Shown here: positions 23,658 through 35,590 of the stretch, in pieces | How the letters are laid out: each line of letters begins with the position of its first letter | Position numbering within the stretch: position 1 is the stretch's first letter | NCBI GenBank assembly: GCA_951230915.1 | Contig: OX579635.1 | Coordinates: 47,802,001 to 47,866,000, forward strand | Length of the DNA stretch: 64,000 nt | Direction of reading: 5' to 3' | Origin: Antitrichia curtipendula | Taxonomy: Eukaryota > Streptophyta > Bryopsida > Hypnales > Leucodontaceae | Notes under the pieces: model-generated | Told to the model about the DNA's origin: nothing | The model's input: only the letters and a program-made list of their open reading frames with translations | The model's database searches: none | Made by a program: the position numbers and the translations under genes

Positions 23658-26024
23658 ATCAAGTTCTAAATGTTATAATTTTACAATCTATGCAGACAAT
23701 TTTATTTTTTGAAAACATTGCACAAATCTCTATAATAAATTAGTGCAATTTTATACACTGTTGAATTTTAAAAATATTTTTTATTTTTATTTATTTTCAA
23801 TTTGTAAAAAATGACAATTTTGGATTATGTGGGTTGATATATCATGGTCCTTTAGAGGTTCAACACTAGTAGGGATTAAAGGTAAAGCATTCTAGAACCT
23901 TCTAGAATTCCACCTCACCACATGTTTGTCATTATTTCAAATTTTGGTACCAAAATAGTGATGTTTTCAAAACTGTCCAAAATGTCCAAATCATTAGTGG
24001 AAAAGCATGTCCTCAATGACTAAAAACTTTATTCAATCCATAATGACTATAAATGAATCATTGTGGACAATTTTTCAATTATTGGTGACATTTTTTTCTA
24101 CTAAATAATGTAATACCCAAACTAAGACTTTTACTGGTTTAGATGGGATTCAATAGCATGACGAAAAACTCATAGCTCTAAATCTAAAATTGGAATAAAT
24201 GAAGGATTTAGATTACTATTTGATTAAATGAATAAGCCTCCATAGTATTTCAAACAATGATCTATAGTCTATTGTCATTAATATTTATGTGGGACCCAAA
24301 ATGAACAAGATATCTAGTACAATATGAAGGTCTTTGTCCAAAAAATTTAATTTGAAATGATTTAATATTTGTTTGGTGTATGAAATTTTTAAGTATTTAA
24401 AATTTAAATGTTATTATACAAAATCAAAAGTGCACTATGTAGACAAAAAAGCAGTTTGTTTACAGAATTAACTTCTTCAACTCCAATTTTTTACTTCTAA
24501 AAATGAATGACATAACTACCAAACCTGGGTACGCAATCTTTGTTATATTAGTAAAAAGTAATTTTTACTATCATTATGATTCAAACTTAATTTTCATAAT
24601 GATATTTTTTGTTTTACTTTTACTATTAATTGCAAATCCCCCTCCAAAAATTAAAATATCTCCCATACAATACAATCATTGATTGCAATTGTGTGTAGCA
24701 ACATGAAACTATAGTTTTTTTTTATTATACAAATTCAAAGAGCATTTTGTGCTAGGAGGGCATAACTTTCCTCCAAGCATTGATTGAAATGAAAACCGAG
24801 ATGAAAACTAAATTCCTAGAATACTAGTACATTCTTTTATCTCTAGTTTTTTTTAAAGAAACCTCATTATAATTTGATCTCATAGAAATCTATTTGCAAT
24901 CTTAAAAAATCCATTATAGAATGTACTTTGAACCTTCATTGATAGAGGTAATATTTAATGGATTCTTTATTAGGCCGAATTGTCTTTTAAAAAGGGCAAC
25001 TATTGCTTTCAACATATAATATCAACTTAGCTATTGTTTGCTTGAATGGATTTATACTAGTATACTAGGCCAAGTTAGATTTTTTTTAGTGGTTTGGTAA
25101 ATTGATCCAAATTTTGTCATAGGGTCTTTCTCAAATTTGAGTTTTAATAATGAAATGAAGTTAATGAAGTCTACTTTCTATTTCAATTTGAAAATTTGAA
25201 TAATTTTTTATAATTAAATTATTTATAGCAATTTGAATTTTGAACTTATCCACAATCTACTTATTTTCTAATTATAAGATGTCATGGAAATTTGGTTTAC
25301 ACTATGATGGTTCAAATTGTAGTACATCTTGGTGGTGAAATTGTCATACAATAAATTTTGAACATATATTGTGTTTGATAAGAATTTCCTTCACTACTAC
25401 TTCAAAAATTAATGATATTTTTGAATTTAAAAATAAAAATCCCAATTTGTTTTATGACTTACAAAAGAAATGTGATCTCATCTTTCAAAAATAAAACACA
25501 AAAAATTCCCACCCATATTTAGTGACAAAATAGATTACACAAACCAAGAGATAGTGAGATCATTGTTTACAAGGTAGGTTCCGTCCTTTCAGGGTTCAAC
25601 TGCATCCAGATGTCGGTGACGCACAATCTACATTGACTGAAGCCTTATGAAGTGCACCAACTGAAGCACCGAAGTACCCAAAGAAATGAGACTGATTCAG
25701 ACACTCCAATCTCGAGCAATAGATCACTTACAAAATCATTAGCGATTGAAGCAAATATCATACACATGACAAGCATATGTGCTAAGAAACTCAATTCAGC
25801 CTAAAGATTAAAAAATCTCAGTCAATACTAACTAACCCTGTTGCCTCCACACAGCACACGATAGATTTCCTCAAGGAAAATTTCTGTCTCAAAATTCAAT
25901 CAAGTCTAAAAAAACCCGTTTTGTATCCACGTACACTAACTAAGGTTACAAAAAAAGAAGCAACAACAATTAATTCATCACCCACACTCCACACACCAAG
26001 TTCTATGATCGAGTCTTGGTGAAA
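23658..26024. other. AT-rich spacer and 3' flank of the TL17 gene
   Basis: No gene recognised. About 25222-25490 is related to the inverted-repeat region at 14990-15760. The words TCCTTTAGAGGTTCAAC (23860) and GTCCTTTCAGGGTTCAAC (25584) resemble degenerate ends of the TTAA-bounded family. Probable 3' UTR of the next gene lies between about 25600 and 26024. Confidence 0.4.
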
Positions 26025-29000
26025 TTACGACACCCCAGTCTGATCACACTGCCCTGTTGCTTTGTCGCAAAAGCCGTTCTTGTCCAGCAACATTGGAGGC
26101 GGTGCACTGAGCTCCGGGGCAGAGGGAGTGCCATACGCATTGCGCCTGGCATTGCCACAACCCAAACTCTTCCTTGTGCTCATCCCTGTCACTGGGTTGG
26201 TTCCGCTGGCGTACTTGCACAAGGCCTGAACAAGTCACCCTTGTCAAAATTGCGTTACGGAGTAAGTTTGACCGCTAAGAGCGCCGGCACCCACTATGTG
26301 GGGTATGAGCTTACTGACGGAAAGCTACAGGAAAGGGATGAAGTACATCCAAGTATGTTGGAAAAGCAATTTTTGTCTATTTTTCAACGATGCAATTAGC
26401 ATGGTCACTTGGTGCTTCGTGACTATTGTGCAAGGTCACTTCAGAATGAGTTCATGACTATCGTACAGAACATGGAAATGATACTTGGGGTATGAGGTGG
26501 ACGTCACGTGCCAGTTTTTGTTGAAAGTCCAACACAGCGTCACTGAAATCTGCACCTTCGATGATGGCCGATCCCAAATCACTTCGTGTCAACACCGCTC
26601 TCACCAACAAGGCGTTTGTTAGATTTGCCTCGTTCAGAACCTGCACAGTCACCGCATTGTACTCCACGTTAAAAGATCTCAATCTGTGGATAAGAAAGCT
26701 ATACATCCTCGAATTCTACTTACACAGAATCATCAACAAGTTTTTGTGGTAATAAACATTTCAGCCATATGAGGTGCTCAACGTCACTTACCATCCGATC
26801 CATAAGTGTGTCACTCAGGTCAGCACCTGCACAATTCCACTAGAGGTGAGATTGCAGCTCTCGTCACACTTCTCCTTGGAAGCCTATTCGGGTACTTGGA
26901 CTGGATGGACAGAACAGCTGTGCGTAACTATTGAAATACTACAGAGTTTCTACATCAGTCACCGAGAAGATGATGATTACGAACAAGAGATTTGTATACT
27001 CCTGGAAAAGGGCTGTTTGATCACAATGTCCTCCATGATTTTCTCTTTCGATGTGAATCGAAAAGCTCTTGCACGGGAAATAGGAGATCGGGGGACTCAG
27101 ACGTCGAGTGGCTGCCATTTTGATGGTCAACACAGACAGTACTGCTGCGGCCTAACGAACGTAGCACTGTACCGCTCTCCTCAAGCATCGCAGAAATGTG
27201 GAGGATTTTGGAAAAGTGTTGGGTACTTGATGTGCACATGTTCAAATGAATTGACAAGTCTAGATGTGCAAATAAGAAATACTAGAGGTACTTTCCACAA
27301 AATGGTCAATCAAAAGGATCATTTCAAAACCATACATCCTTTGTCCTTAAAAGGGTTAATATGATAGAAGATTAGTCTGTGATACCTGTGAAGTTGGTCT
27401 TGTACGCTACAGCCTTCTCCAAATAGCCCCCATTGAAAGTGCTCCCACTGAAGTCAGCTTCTTTCATGTCGGCAGATGTGAAGTTTCCTCGTCGGAAATT
27501 CTCATTGGCATGCATGGTCTTCCTACAGGGAGTATGCACATTACATTCTTCAGCAGAGATGGTATGGCACCTTTTGATAAAACAGCGAACTGCGAAAATA
27601 CATTAATTTCATTATATGGGCAGATATTCAAGACAATGGCAGTTTAAGTAAGGCAGACACCTGTTTAACCTAAATCTTTCCCAATCCTAGTGTTCAGAGC
27701 TTTGTGCAATTGAGGGACACAATTTTGGCACTCTAAGTCACTCAATATAACAAATTTGAAGTTATTTAGGGTTAGGTGGAGCAAAACGATGCCAAAAGAC
27801 GGTCAAAAGAAAAATTAAAGCTCTGACATACTTTCATATGTGATGATACTGGTTCATTGATATATGAGGAGCTTTCACTTGCATCCCAGATGTCCAAATT
27901 ACCAAACATATGAAGATGTGTTATAAAGTGCAACGAAGAAGAAGATTTTAGTGAAGTTTGATAAATGGGAATTACAACGAACGCAAACAATTGAGATTAC
28001 AAATGAATTGCGATTTCACGTACTTGAGATCTGCTGATCCGAACTGCACTGCTGAGCCAATGCCAAATTCTCCTCGAGTGTTGGCCTCAAAGGAATTCAA
28101 GTCGGCCAAGGCATCCATGCTCGTTCCTAGTACAGCAGCTGCAAGAGCTGCAGCCATAGCCTGACGCAACCCCACGCGCTTCTCTGCAATTCATTGCACC
28201 CAAAAGGCTTCAGACATAACCCTAAAATCAGTTCGCATGAATGAGGTTAAAGGTAGATGCCCCAAATCAGTTTGGCTCCATAAAGCGAGGTCTACAATAA
28301 TTATTTTAGTCGTGTCTGTAAACTATCTCTATAGCAACATCAAAACACATGTTGAGATTTGGTTGTAACATTTTCATATTTGGTTATAGATTTCTCATGC
28401 AACAATTTAAGGAGTGAAAAAGGAACGTTCCAACCATAGTCTGATGCTTAGTCTTGGGAATGACACCAAAATGACTTTACGAATTCAATAAAGCTCCAAA
28501 AATTGCAGAACAACGAGATTAAGCTCAAATTTCTCATGCCTTCCACCTAAAGATTACACCATATTCTTTTCAAATATCCAATCTCAGTGCTTCTGCTTAA
28601 GAAGAAATACCTAATGACCATGACCACACAACAGGGAGCTCAATGTGAGCTCCATCTAAATTCGTCTGTTTCAAATTGATCAAGAATTACATCTCAACAT
28701 CTCAACATTATATAGCGTACCAATGTTGCAGGAGTTCATTTTTCCTCCTTGTCCTGGATTCTAACTTCTAGGTAATATTCAATTTTTCACACCCCAACTT
28801 TGACCTTACTCTGTCTCCAAGCATGTATGTGCACCCTGGAGTTGGTTCATTAGAAATGCTTTGCTCTCAATCTTTCCAAAAAGTTTGAGGCCCCAGGCAC
28901 AGCAGGGAAGCATATCCAGATCATTAGAAATGACGAAAATGACCCAAATTCATGATGCTATATAATGTTGTGAACAAAAATTGTAAAAACGTCAGCACAT

Positions 29001-29419
29001 TCTTCGGGGAATGTTGCCGGAACTCAATTCGATAACGTCAAGTTTGTTCAATTGGCGTGTTTCAGAGCACCAAACTCGTAACATTCGGTGTTCGAAGATC
29101 GAAACACTAGGTCTATTATGTATCTTAGCTTCCAAACGCGTGCCTGAAAACTGCTAATTCTCGTACAATTTCGCCATTATAACGAACTGACGCAGAACAT
29201 TTTACAAGATAACAGACGTTCTAAATCAAATACAAGATTAAAGTCTTTTTCCACACCTGCTGCGTCCCCTTCTTTAGACTCCGAGGCCTCACAAACGCAA
29301 GCTCCATCCCTCTTCCGAAAATGCACCCCAGGCTGGGCTTGATACAGCTGCGACACCGACGCCTTGGATGCCGAGAATGCACCCACAGCTCCCATACTAG
29401 TCGCCACATTCAGTGCCAT
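26025..29419 (-). CDS. TL17: Thylakoid lumenal pentapeptide-repeat protein, TL17-like
   Basis: Chloroplast-targeted pentapeptide-repeat protein of the thylakoid lumen; the Arabidopsis relative is the 17.4-kDa lumenal protein, of unknown biochemical role. Six exons in transcript order: 29419-29257, 28183-28024, 27522-27386, 26826-26792, 26640-26512 and 26225-26025, giving 274 residues. Residues 1 to about 55 are a serine/alanine-rich transit peptide. KRVGLRQ (from 56) precedes an alanine-rich hydrophobic segment ending ALA at 81, a lumenal signal; the mature protein would start DLNSFEANTRGEFGIGSA. Pentapeptide units follow: FTSADMKEADFSGSTF, GADLSD, VLNEANLTNA, TRSDLGSA, IEGADFSD. The end is CKYASGTNPVTGMSTRKS, GCGNARRNAYG and FCDKATGQCD, as in the family. 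The fifth intron starts GC instead of GT. Identification is confident; the exon 5 donor is inferred from frame and alignment. Confidence 0.92.
26226..26511 (-). other. Apparent GC-AG intron of the TL17 gene
   Basis: In transcript orientation exon 5 ends AAACTG and the intron begins GCACGTGACG and ends GTTCAG before GCCTTGTGC. Joining here gives QQKLALCKYASG, which fits the conserved QK.ALCKYA block of the family. Using the nearby GT (four bases downstream) would break the frame with the only good acceptor. GC-AG introns are a known minor class. Confidence 0.65.
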
Positions 29420-31101
29420 AATTTCGTCCCCAAAACTGGAAACGAGGCTGCACAATTGAACTAGGAAGCTTCGGTTGGAAGGAAGAGGATGTGCTTGTTT
29501 TCAAAAGAGCAAAGAAGACGAGCGCGAGTGTACGGTATCAGCAAAGGTAAGCTTTTTTCGACCTCGGATGAGATCACTCTATCCCCAAGACTGCAGGAGA
29601 GAGACGACGTTCCCCTTGTTCCCTTCACTGCGAACGTGGGGGATTTGGAGGAAGCCTGTCCACGCAGCGCACTTTATTTTCATACATCCCCCGACAAATA
29701 GTTTTCTCGGCACGCTTTCTGTGACTCTGAAAAACAGACACGTGTCCGTTTATGATATTTGCAAGTCACCTCCATAAAAATCTGTGTTTAAGCAATTTGA
29801 GCTTAAATGTGCAACCTAAATACACATAATTGTATCAAATTTTTCTTTTTTTCTCTTATATCAAATTTCCTAGGAGGATGGAGCCCTACCACCATCGTGA
29901 TGGTTGTTGATAAAAAATTATTAGATTTGAGGATAAATAGGTGCATTTTTTGTTTAAGAGTATCCTTGAAAATCCTTTGTCGGACATTTTTAGTCTTGGA
30001 CTTCCTCAATGGGTTTTTTTAGTGAATATTCAACCACTTTAAAATCCACTAGCATGCTTCTATCATACCATGTTACCTTGACATATTCTATAAAAATTCT
30101 TTTAGTTTAAAAAATGCTAAATTTTTTTTAACTTATTTTGATAAAAGAAGTTCGGCTATTGTATTTAAAAAAATCAAAGTATATAAATTATTTCATTACT
30201 AGAAGGGATTGGACAAAAAATTTAAGTCCCTTAAACAATATAATAGTGGGCTCTTATTGCGACCTTCTTCTTCAAACAATCCTTACAAGAAGCTATAAAA
30301 TGGACAATAAGTGGTTTTGAAATGGACTATGCATAATGTGAAAGCATAATAAAAATTGTCAAAAATTGCTTCATACTTCGCCAATGGATGGAATAAGAGT
30401 TAGGGTGGGTCCATTTCAAAGCCATGATATGTCCACTTAATTTTTCTAAATGAAAAATTGGTTGCCCAGTTACTTTCTTACAAATGCTAAAGAATGTAGG
30501 GTCAGTTTAAGTTTAGTAATGACCGCATTTAGGAACCTTGCGTACTACTTTCTGCATGCCCCAATAATTGTTTTTGGTCAAGCCATATCTTTTTTCAGAC
30601 TATGCGTGTGTGGCCTATGATCAGGAATAGGTGCCAAAGGCAGAATTCTTTGAAAATTCATAAGTAATTCATAAATGCTCCAAAAAATATGAAACCACTT
30701 GTGTTAGATTCCACATCAGTTTTTCTTCAATCAAAAAATAAAAAATAAGGGAAAATACTTTCGGGCATTTGAAAACCATCAGAAAGGGCTACCAGCTCTT
30801 AAGAAGGGTCGCTTTATGAGCACACTACCTTAACAATAACCTCAATAGTAGGGTTGGTTGTGTAATCATGTTTATTCCTACACTTGGGACATACAAGCTT
30901 CAGTTGCAGCAGAAGACTGATGAAGATTGAACTCGAGATGCCCTCCAAAGCAAAGTGTGCCGATAACTGAAGAGTGCAGAATCCCAATTGCGCTCCGAAC
31001 CCTAGATTTTGGCTTACGACAGTTGAGTGACGGAATTCGTCGCTTTCACCATATTGTTATTGGTGAGTGAAGCATTCGACAAGCTTTTAGTGTTGGTGAG
31101 G
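29420..31101. other. Spacer between divergent genes
   Basis: Contains both promoters of the divergent TL17 (minus) and propeller (plus) genes. About 29420-29750 is of gene-like composition and probably holds the TL17 5' UTR. The frame at 29475-29777 has no known domain. 29780-30880 is AT-rich with nothing recognised; from about 30900 the propeller gene 5' UTR may begin. Confidence 0.4.
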
Positions 31102-32824
31102 ATGAAACCATTTCGGTGGTCGCTGCTCTGCTTCGTGTTGCTGTTTTCGCAAAGCTTGGCGGGGGTACAGTCGCTCCGCAGTTTCCAGTTGCAAGCGCCG
31201 GATCTTTTCCCGGAGAGTTTCGCTTGGGATCGTGTCCACGATCGGTTTTTGGTCGGATCTTTGTTCCACGGCACGATTTCGGAGCTTGCTTTCAATGGCT
31301 CGTTCACGGAGTTTGTTCGCGACGAGGAGTATGCTGGCAAGGCCGGCGTTACGGGAGTGAAAGTGGATAGCCGGCGCAATCGAGTCCTCGTCACGGTGAC
31401 GGAGACTGCGTCTAGGAATTATGGTGGCGTCGCGGCGTACGATTTGGACACCAAGGAACGGGTGTACTTCACTCGCTTGGACGGCGTTGGCGTTGGCGAA
31501 GGTTCCAAGTCTTCCTCCTCTTTTCGATTGAGTTTTTCTTTTGCATAATTCTTCGAATTAGAGCTCTTCCTAAGTTTGTCTCGTTGTAAAATTGTTGCCC
31601 TGAACGAACGATCATCAACGTGCTCAGATAAAAACTTAAAGCAGTAAGGTAGAGGGTGCATTAACCCGTCACTTCTAGCAAAAGTACAATTAAGATTTCG
31701 AAGTGAATTTTCGTGCAATGAAAATTATGGAATTATCTTGAAGAATGAGTTTAGACACATTCGTTTCCTACACTCTCTAGAAACCAAACCACTCTGGAAT
31801 TTATGAATCAGCATTGGATTTCTTTTGCTTATCAACTTCGTATTCTTTCTGCCCGTTTTACAGGGTCATATTCATAAATAAATTCCCTGTATGCGCATGT
31901 TCTTATTTTGCATCATGTTTGAATGTTTCCACTCATGATGACCGGACCATTCATCATATCAATTTGACCATTGTACTCCTTTTTATAGGGACTGTTATTT
32001 CTTAAGGGTCCCTACCTTAATCGATTTTCAGTATCATCGATTATTGTCGATAATAGCTGTAAAGGAATTTATATATGATCGTTTCTCTTGTCATTCACTG
32101 TTGAAAATGAGGTCGTGTGTGCTGAATGGCAATGGACATTGCAGGAGAGAAGTTCTATCCCAACGACATAGCTGTTGATTTCAAGACGGGGGACATCTAT
32201 GTGACGAATTCCTTGGGCAATTTTTTGTGGAAGGTGACAAAGGATGGGACACCGTCTGTGTTCGTAAAGAACGAGAACTTCACGCAACCAATAATTGTGG
32301 ACAGTTTCCAGCACGTTGGTTTCAACGGCATAGTCTATGAACCAAGGAAATACCTCCTCGCCATCCAAACGAATTCAGGAGCATTGTTCCGAGTTGGCGT
32401 GGAGGATCAGAGTGTTCACAAGGTGATCATGAAGGAGAATCTTCCAATGGCGGATGGCATGGTCCTTCGTGAAGATGGCACTCTTGTGGTTGTCTCCGCT
32501 GCGCAAGTCTGGCTTGTAGGAAGTGCCAGCAATTGGAATGCTGCCAATGTGGTTGACACTGTTCCTCTTAATTATTCGGATGCGGCAACAGCAGCCACTA
32601 CGAAGAAAGGCTCAACCTTTATTATCCATTCCCATCTTCTTGACATGTTTGCACAACAGTCGAGGAAAGAATTTGAGATTCTGGAGATCGAGTTTCCAGA
32701 GGAAATTGGTCAAGGCGAACCAGTGTGGCTGATCGTTCTCATTGTGGTGGTGGTGGTGGTGGTGTCTCTCTGGAGATTCCAGATGGGTCACTTTTATGAG
32801 CAGTACCGTCGAAAGAGAGTTTGA
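31102..32824 (+). CDS. Membrane-anchored six-bladed beta-propeller protein
   Basis: Exons 31102-31501 and 32145-32824 join with a 643-bp GT-AG intron to give 359 residues. Residues 1 to about 22 are a signal peptide (KPFRWSLLCFVLLFSQSLAG). The body is a TolB/SMP-30-like propeller: LFPESFAWDRVHDRFLVGSL, YPNDIAVDFKTGDIYVTNS, FNGIVYEPRKYLLAIQTNSG, ADGMVLREDGTLVVVSAAQ. Near the C-terminus a valine-rich transmembrane segment (about 326-342) precedes WRFQMG and a basic tail. This layout matches a plant family annotated as NHL-domain or calcium-dependent phosphotriesterase-like (for example At2g01410, from memory), whose substrate is unknown. It should enter the secretory pathway with the propeller on the lumenal or outer side. 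An in-frame upstream ATG at 31027 would bury the signal peptide, so the ATG at 31102 is preferred. Confidence 0.85.
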
Positions 32825-35080
32825 ACGATCGAAAAGGTGCGAATCGTCTCTGGCATGGTTATGTTGGGATGTTTATGTACAAAACATGAATATTTGGAAG
32901 TAGACAATGGCATTTTCCAATTAATGAATTTGTTTATTTGTTTGTTTGTTTTTTACTTGGTTCTATTGATGCGTGCAGAATTGTTGAGTTTAGGGTTGTT
33001 CTACTGCAACATAGGGATGCTATGAATGGCGAATTAGGTTTGTGAAACTTGTCAATCTCTGGCATCGTTTTGCTGGGTGTCATGTATGTACAGAGCATGA
33101 ATCTATTTCTTGCGTTTCTGACAAGGTTCAATTGTTGAGTGCAGGATTGTTGAGTTTAGGATTGTGCTACTGCAACGTAACGATGCTGTCAATGCGAAAT
33201 TAGGTTTAGGAGACATTCTCTTTGTATCATGTAGTCCTTTGAACATTGTAAATGTAACATTCTCCTCTGCTAAATTTCACTGTTTCTTTCCAAATTTTGT
33301 CCATTTGTGATACTGAGCTCAAATTCTCGTTTCCAAAATTCTTGCCTCTGCATCAACTCTCAGGTTCAAGTTTACCCCCTATATTTTTCAGACTGAAACC
33401 TCTCATTCTGCCTCCTCTCCCTCCTGCTTGTCCATCAGAGCTTGTGATTTCTCAGATGTCATTCATTATTCCACAATTTTGCGGACGTTATTGCAATCGT
33501 GTGGGGATTGTCACATTACAATCCAATTGAACAAGATTAGTACCCTTATGGATAGTAGTGAGAATCTATATGCTTTTGCTTTGATCAGCTACAATGTCTG
33601 CCCACATACATGTGAATTTCTACTTTCAACAAGGTGGATTATTTTGGGTTATGCACACACGTGCAATGTTTGTATTATGTACGCAGAAGTGTGATGTGTT
33701 TTGCTGATGCTTCTTTATGCGCAAGAGTATGGTGCGTTAAAGGCAACTAAGATAAAGTGACACTTGTTAGCACTCTCCAACAGCGGTCGTGCAAAATATC
33801 GTAGACCTCATCAGCTACCTGACCAACCATTATACAAGTGACGCCTTTGATTAGATCAACGCACCGTTAAGATGAGGAAATTACATTGGTAGCCATGTGA
33901 CAACCTGAATTTGTGAAACATCATTTTCTGCAAATTCTGTTCACAGCCAGTGTGATCGTCAGCCTTCTGGAATGAACAATCATTTCTGTTTTAATAAGCG
34001 AACTCATCTTACATATAAGTAGCTTCCTTTAATTATGTGACATATGAATAAAATTTCAATCAGAATCTCAGTGCAGGATCTAAGATATCAGTAGTGCGCT
34101 GCAACCTCTGCCGTGGAATAAGTGGATTCCAGATTTCAGAGTAATCTTTCATGAAGATGAAAAAAGGGAATACAAGTAAGGAAAGTAAAAGAAAAAAAAA
34201 TCAAAGGTGCTCAAAGAATTACAATGACGATCAAGAATCTCAAGTCGATCGCTTTAACTATCACGTCTGCTTTTGGTGCGAGAGATGCATCGACAGCAAA
34301 ACCTGTCTTTTGGAATTACCGTATCAAAAATAACTAGAAGACTACCATACCGGTATAAGACTACAAAAAAGCTACGGATTATGGATTCAAATTCCATCGG
34401 GGTTGGTATACTTCAATCGCCAAAACATTACGTTGTAGGTCCATTGCTACAGATCCCACCGAAAAACACAAAACTATGCCTGCTTGCCTTGTACTGAAGC
34501 CTGCTGGTTTTGGATAGTTTTCCACAGTCGGATGCTTTCAGGCCTATGCCCACCTGGCGTTTGCAAACACCATGTGTTAAAAGGATAAAACTTCCACTAA
34601 GAAGGAATTAAATTTTTTTTTCACGGAAGTTCAGGTTCAAAACTGCTGTCAGAGTTTTTTCAGTTCAAATGGCTCATACTTCTTCAACCGTCCTGAGGGA
34701 CTGCACCCCTACAGCCAGGGGTCACCCTCGGCAAAAAACAATCAAAATTTTAAAATCTAAATGATTTTGAAAATTAAAAAATCACCTTGCCGCATTCATA
34801 ACATTCAGAGGCCTTTTCCTCTCCGAATACCTCATCCACGTAGTTCATCCAGACATCATTAATGTGAGCTACAGTGCTAGGATAGTAGCAACACACTTAT
34901 GGTGCGCTTCATTTTTTTTTGCTAATTTTGGGACCATACTTGCAAATCAACAAATAATTGTATAGGTGAAGGATGGTTTGCCAAAATTCCACATAATACA
35001 TTTGAGTTATGTACCAATGCAATCAATCCAAGTGCCACCAATATTTTCCTTTGAGATTTCAGCATTGAAAAGAAGCCATT
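32825..35080. other. 3' flank of the propeller gene and spacer
   Basis: The first 400 bp hold an imperfect tandem duplication described separately. The rest (33270-35080) is spacer of mixed composition; open frames up to 88 residues carry no recognised domain. TTTTTTTTCA-type T runs occur at 34612 and 34910. Confidence 0.4.
32837..33212. repeat. Imperfect tandem duplication in the 3' flank
   Basis: Two units (about 32837-33040 and 33045-33212) share CTCTGGCAT, TTTATGTAC or GTATGTAC, CATGAAT, TTGTTGAGTTTAGG, CTACTGCAAC and GCGAATTAGG or GCGAAATTAGG, in that order, with different spacing. The duplication begins a few bases after the stop codon and so probably lies in the 3' UTR. Confidence 0.7.
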
Positions 35081-35590
35081 TATATACTCATGGGGTGGTA
35101 GGAGGTAGAACAACACATGTGGGTTATGTAAATTGTGTTTAAACTAGAAATTGAGACCTCACTTAGGCATAGTAGAATATTTTTTTTCAAAAACCTTTGA
35201 ACTAAGAAAAGTTAGTAAATTAAGTTGAGTTTCATTTCCAAAAATCAATTTGAGGTTTAAAGCCTCCAATCAAAAGTTATGGACAAAATTTAGAGAGGAT
35301 TTCTAAAAATGTCAAAAAAAATGTCCATTCCAATCCCTCTCTAAAATTTGTCCATAACTTTTGATTGGAGGCTTAAAATCCCAAACGGATTTCGGACATG
35401 AAGCTTAACTTAATTTAACAACTTTTGTTAGTTCAAAGGTTTTTGAAAAAAGTTATCGTACTATGCCTAAACGAGGTCTGAAAATTCTACTTTAAAAACA
35501 ATTCTTGCTTTTGACTTGAGCTCCTACTAATTCTAATTTAGATGTCCCACATGGTTTGTTCTACTTCCTACCACCCTATATGTATATAAA
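35081..35590. mobile_element. Fold-back element with about 220-260-bp arms
   Basis: The two halves are inverted copies meeting near 35315: AGCCTCCAATCAAAAGTTAT on the left against ATAACTTTTGATTGGAGGCT on the right is perfect. Outward the match continues through TAGGCATAGTA / TACTATGCCTA, then CCACATGTGGG-like words, to GGGGTGGTAGGAGGTAGAAC / TACTTCCTACCACCC and TATATA at the ends. No coding frame. The outer ends are approximate. Confidence 0.7.

Noticed and set aside
26016..27364. Plus-strand frames of 127 and 196 residues
   Set aside because: They overlap the exons and introns of the well-supported TL17 gene on the other strand.
29475..29777. 100-residue plus-strand frame between the TL17 and propeller genes
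   Set aside because: Lies in the probable TL17 promoter/5' UTR; no homology recognised.
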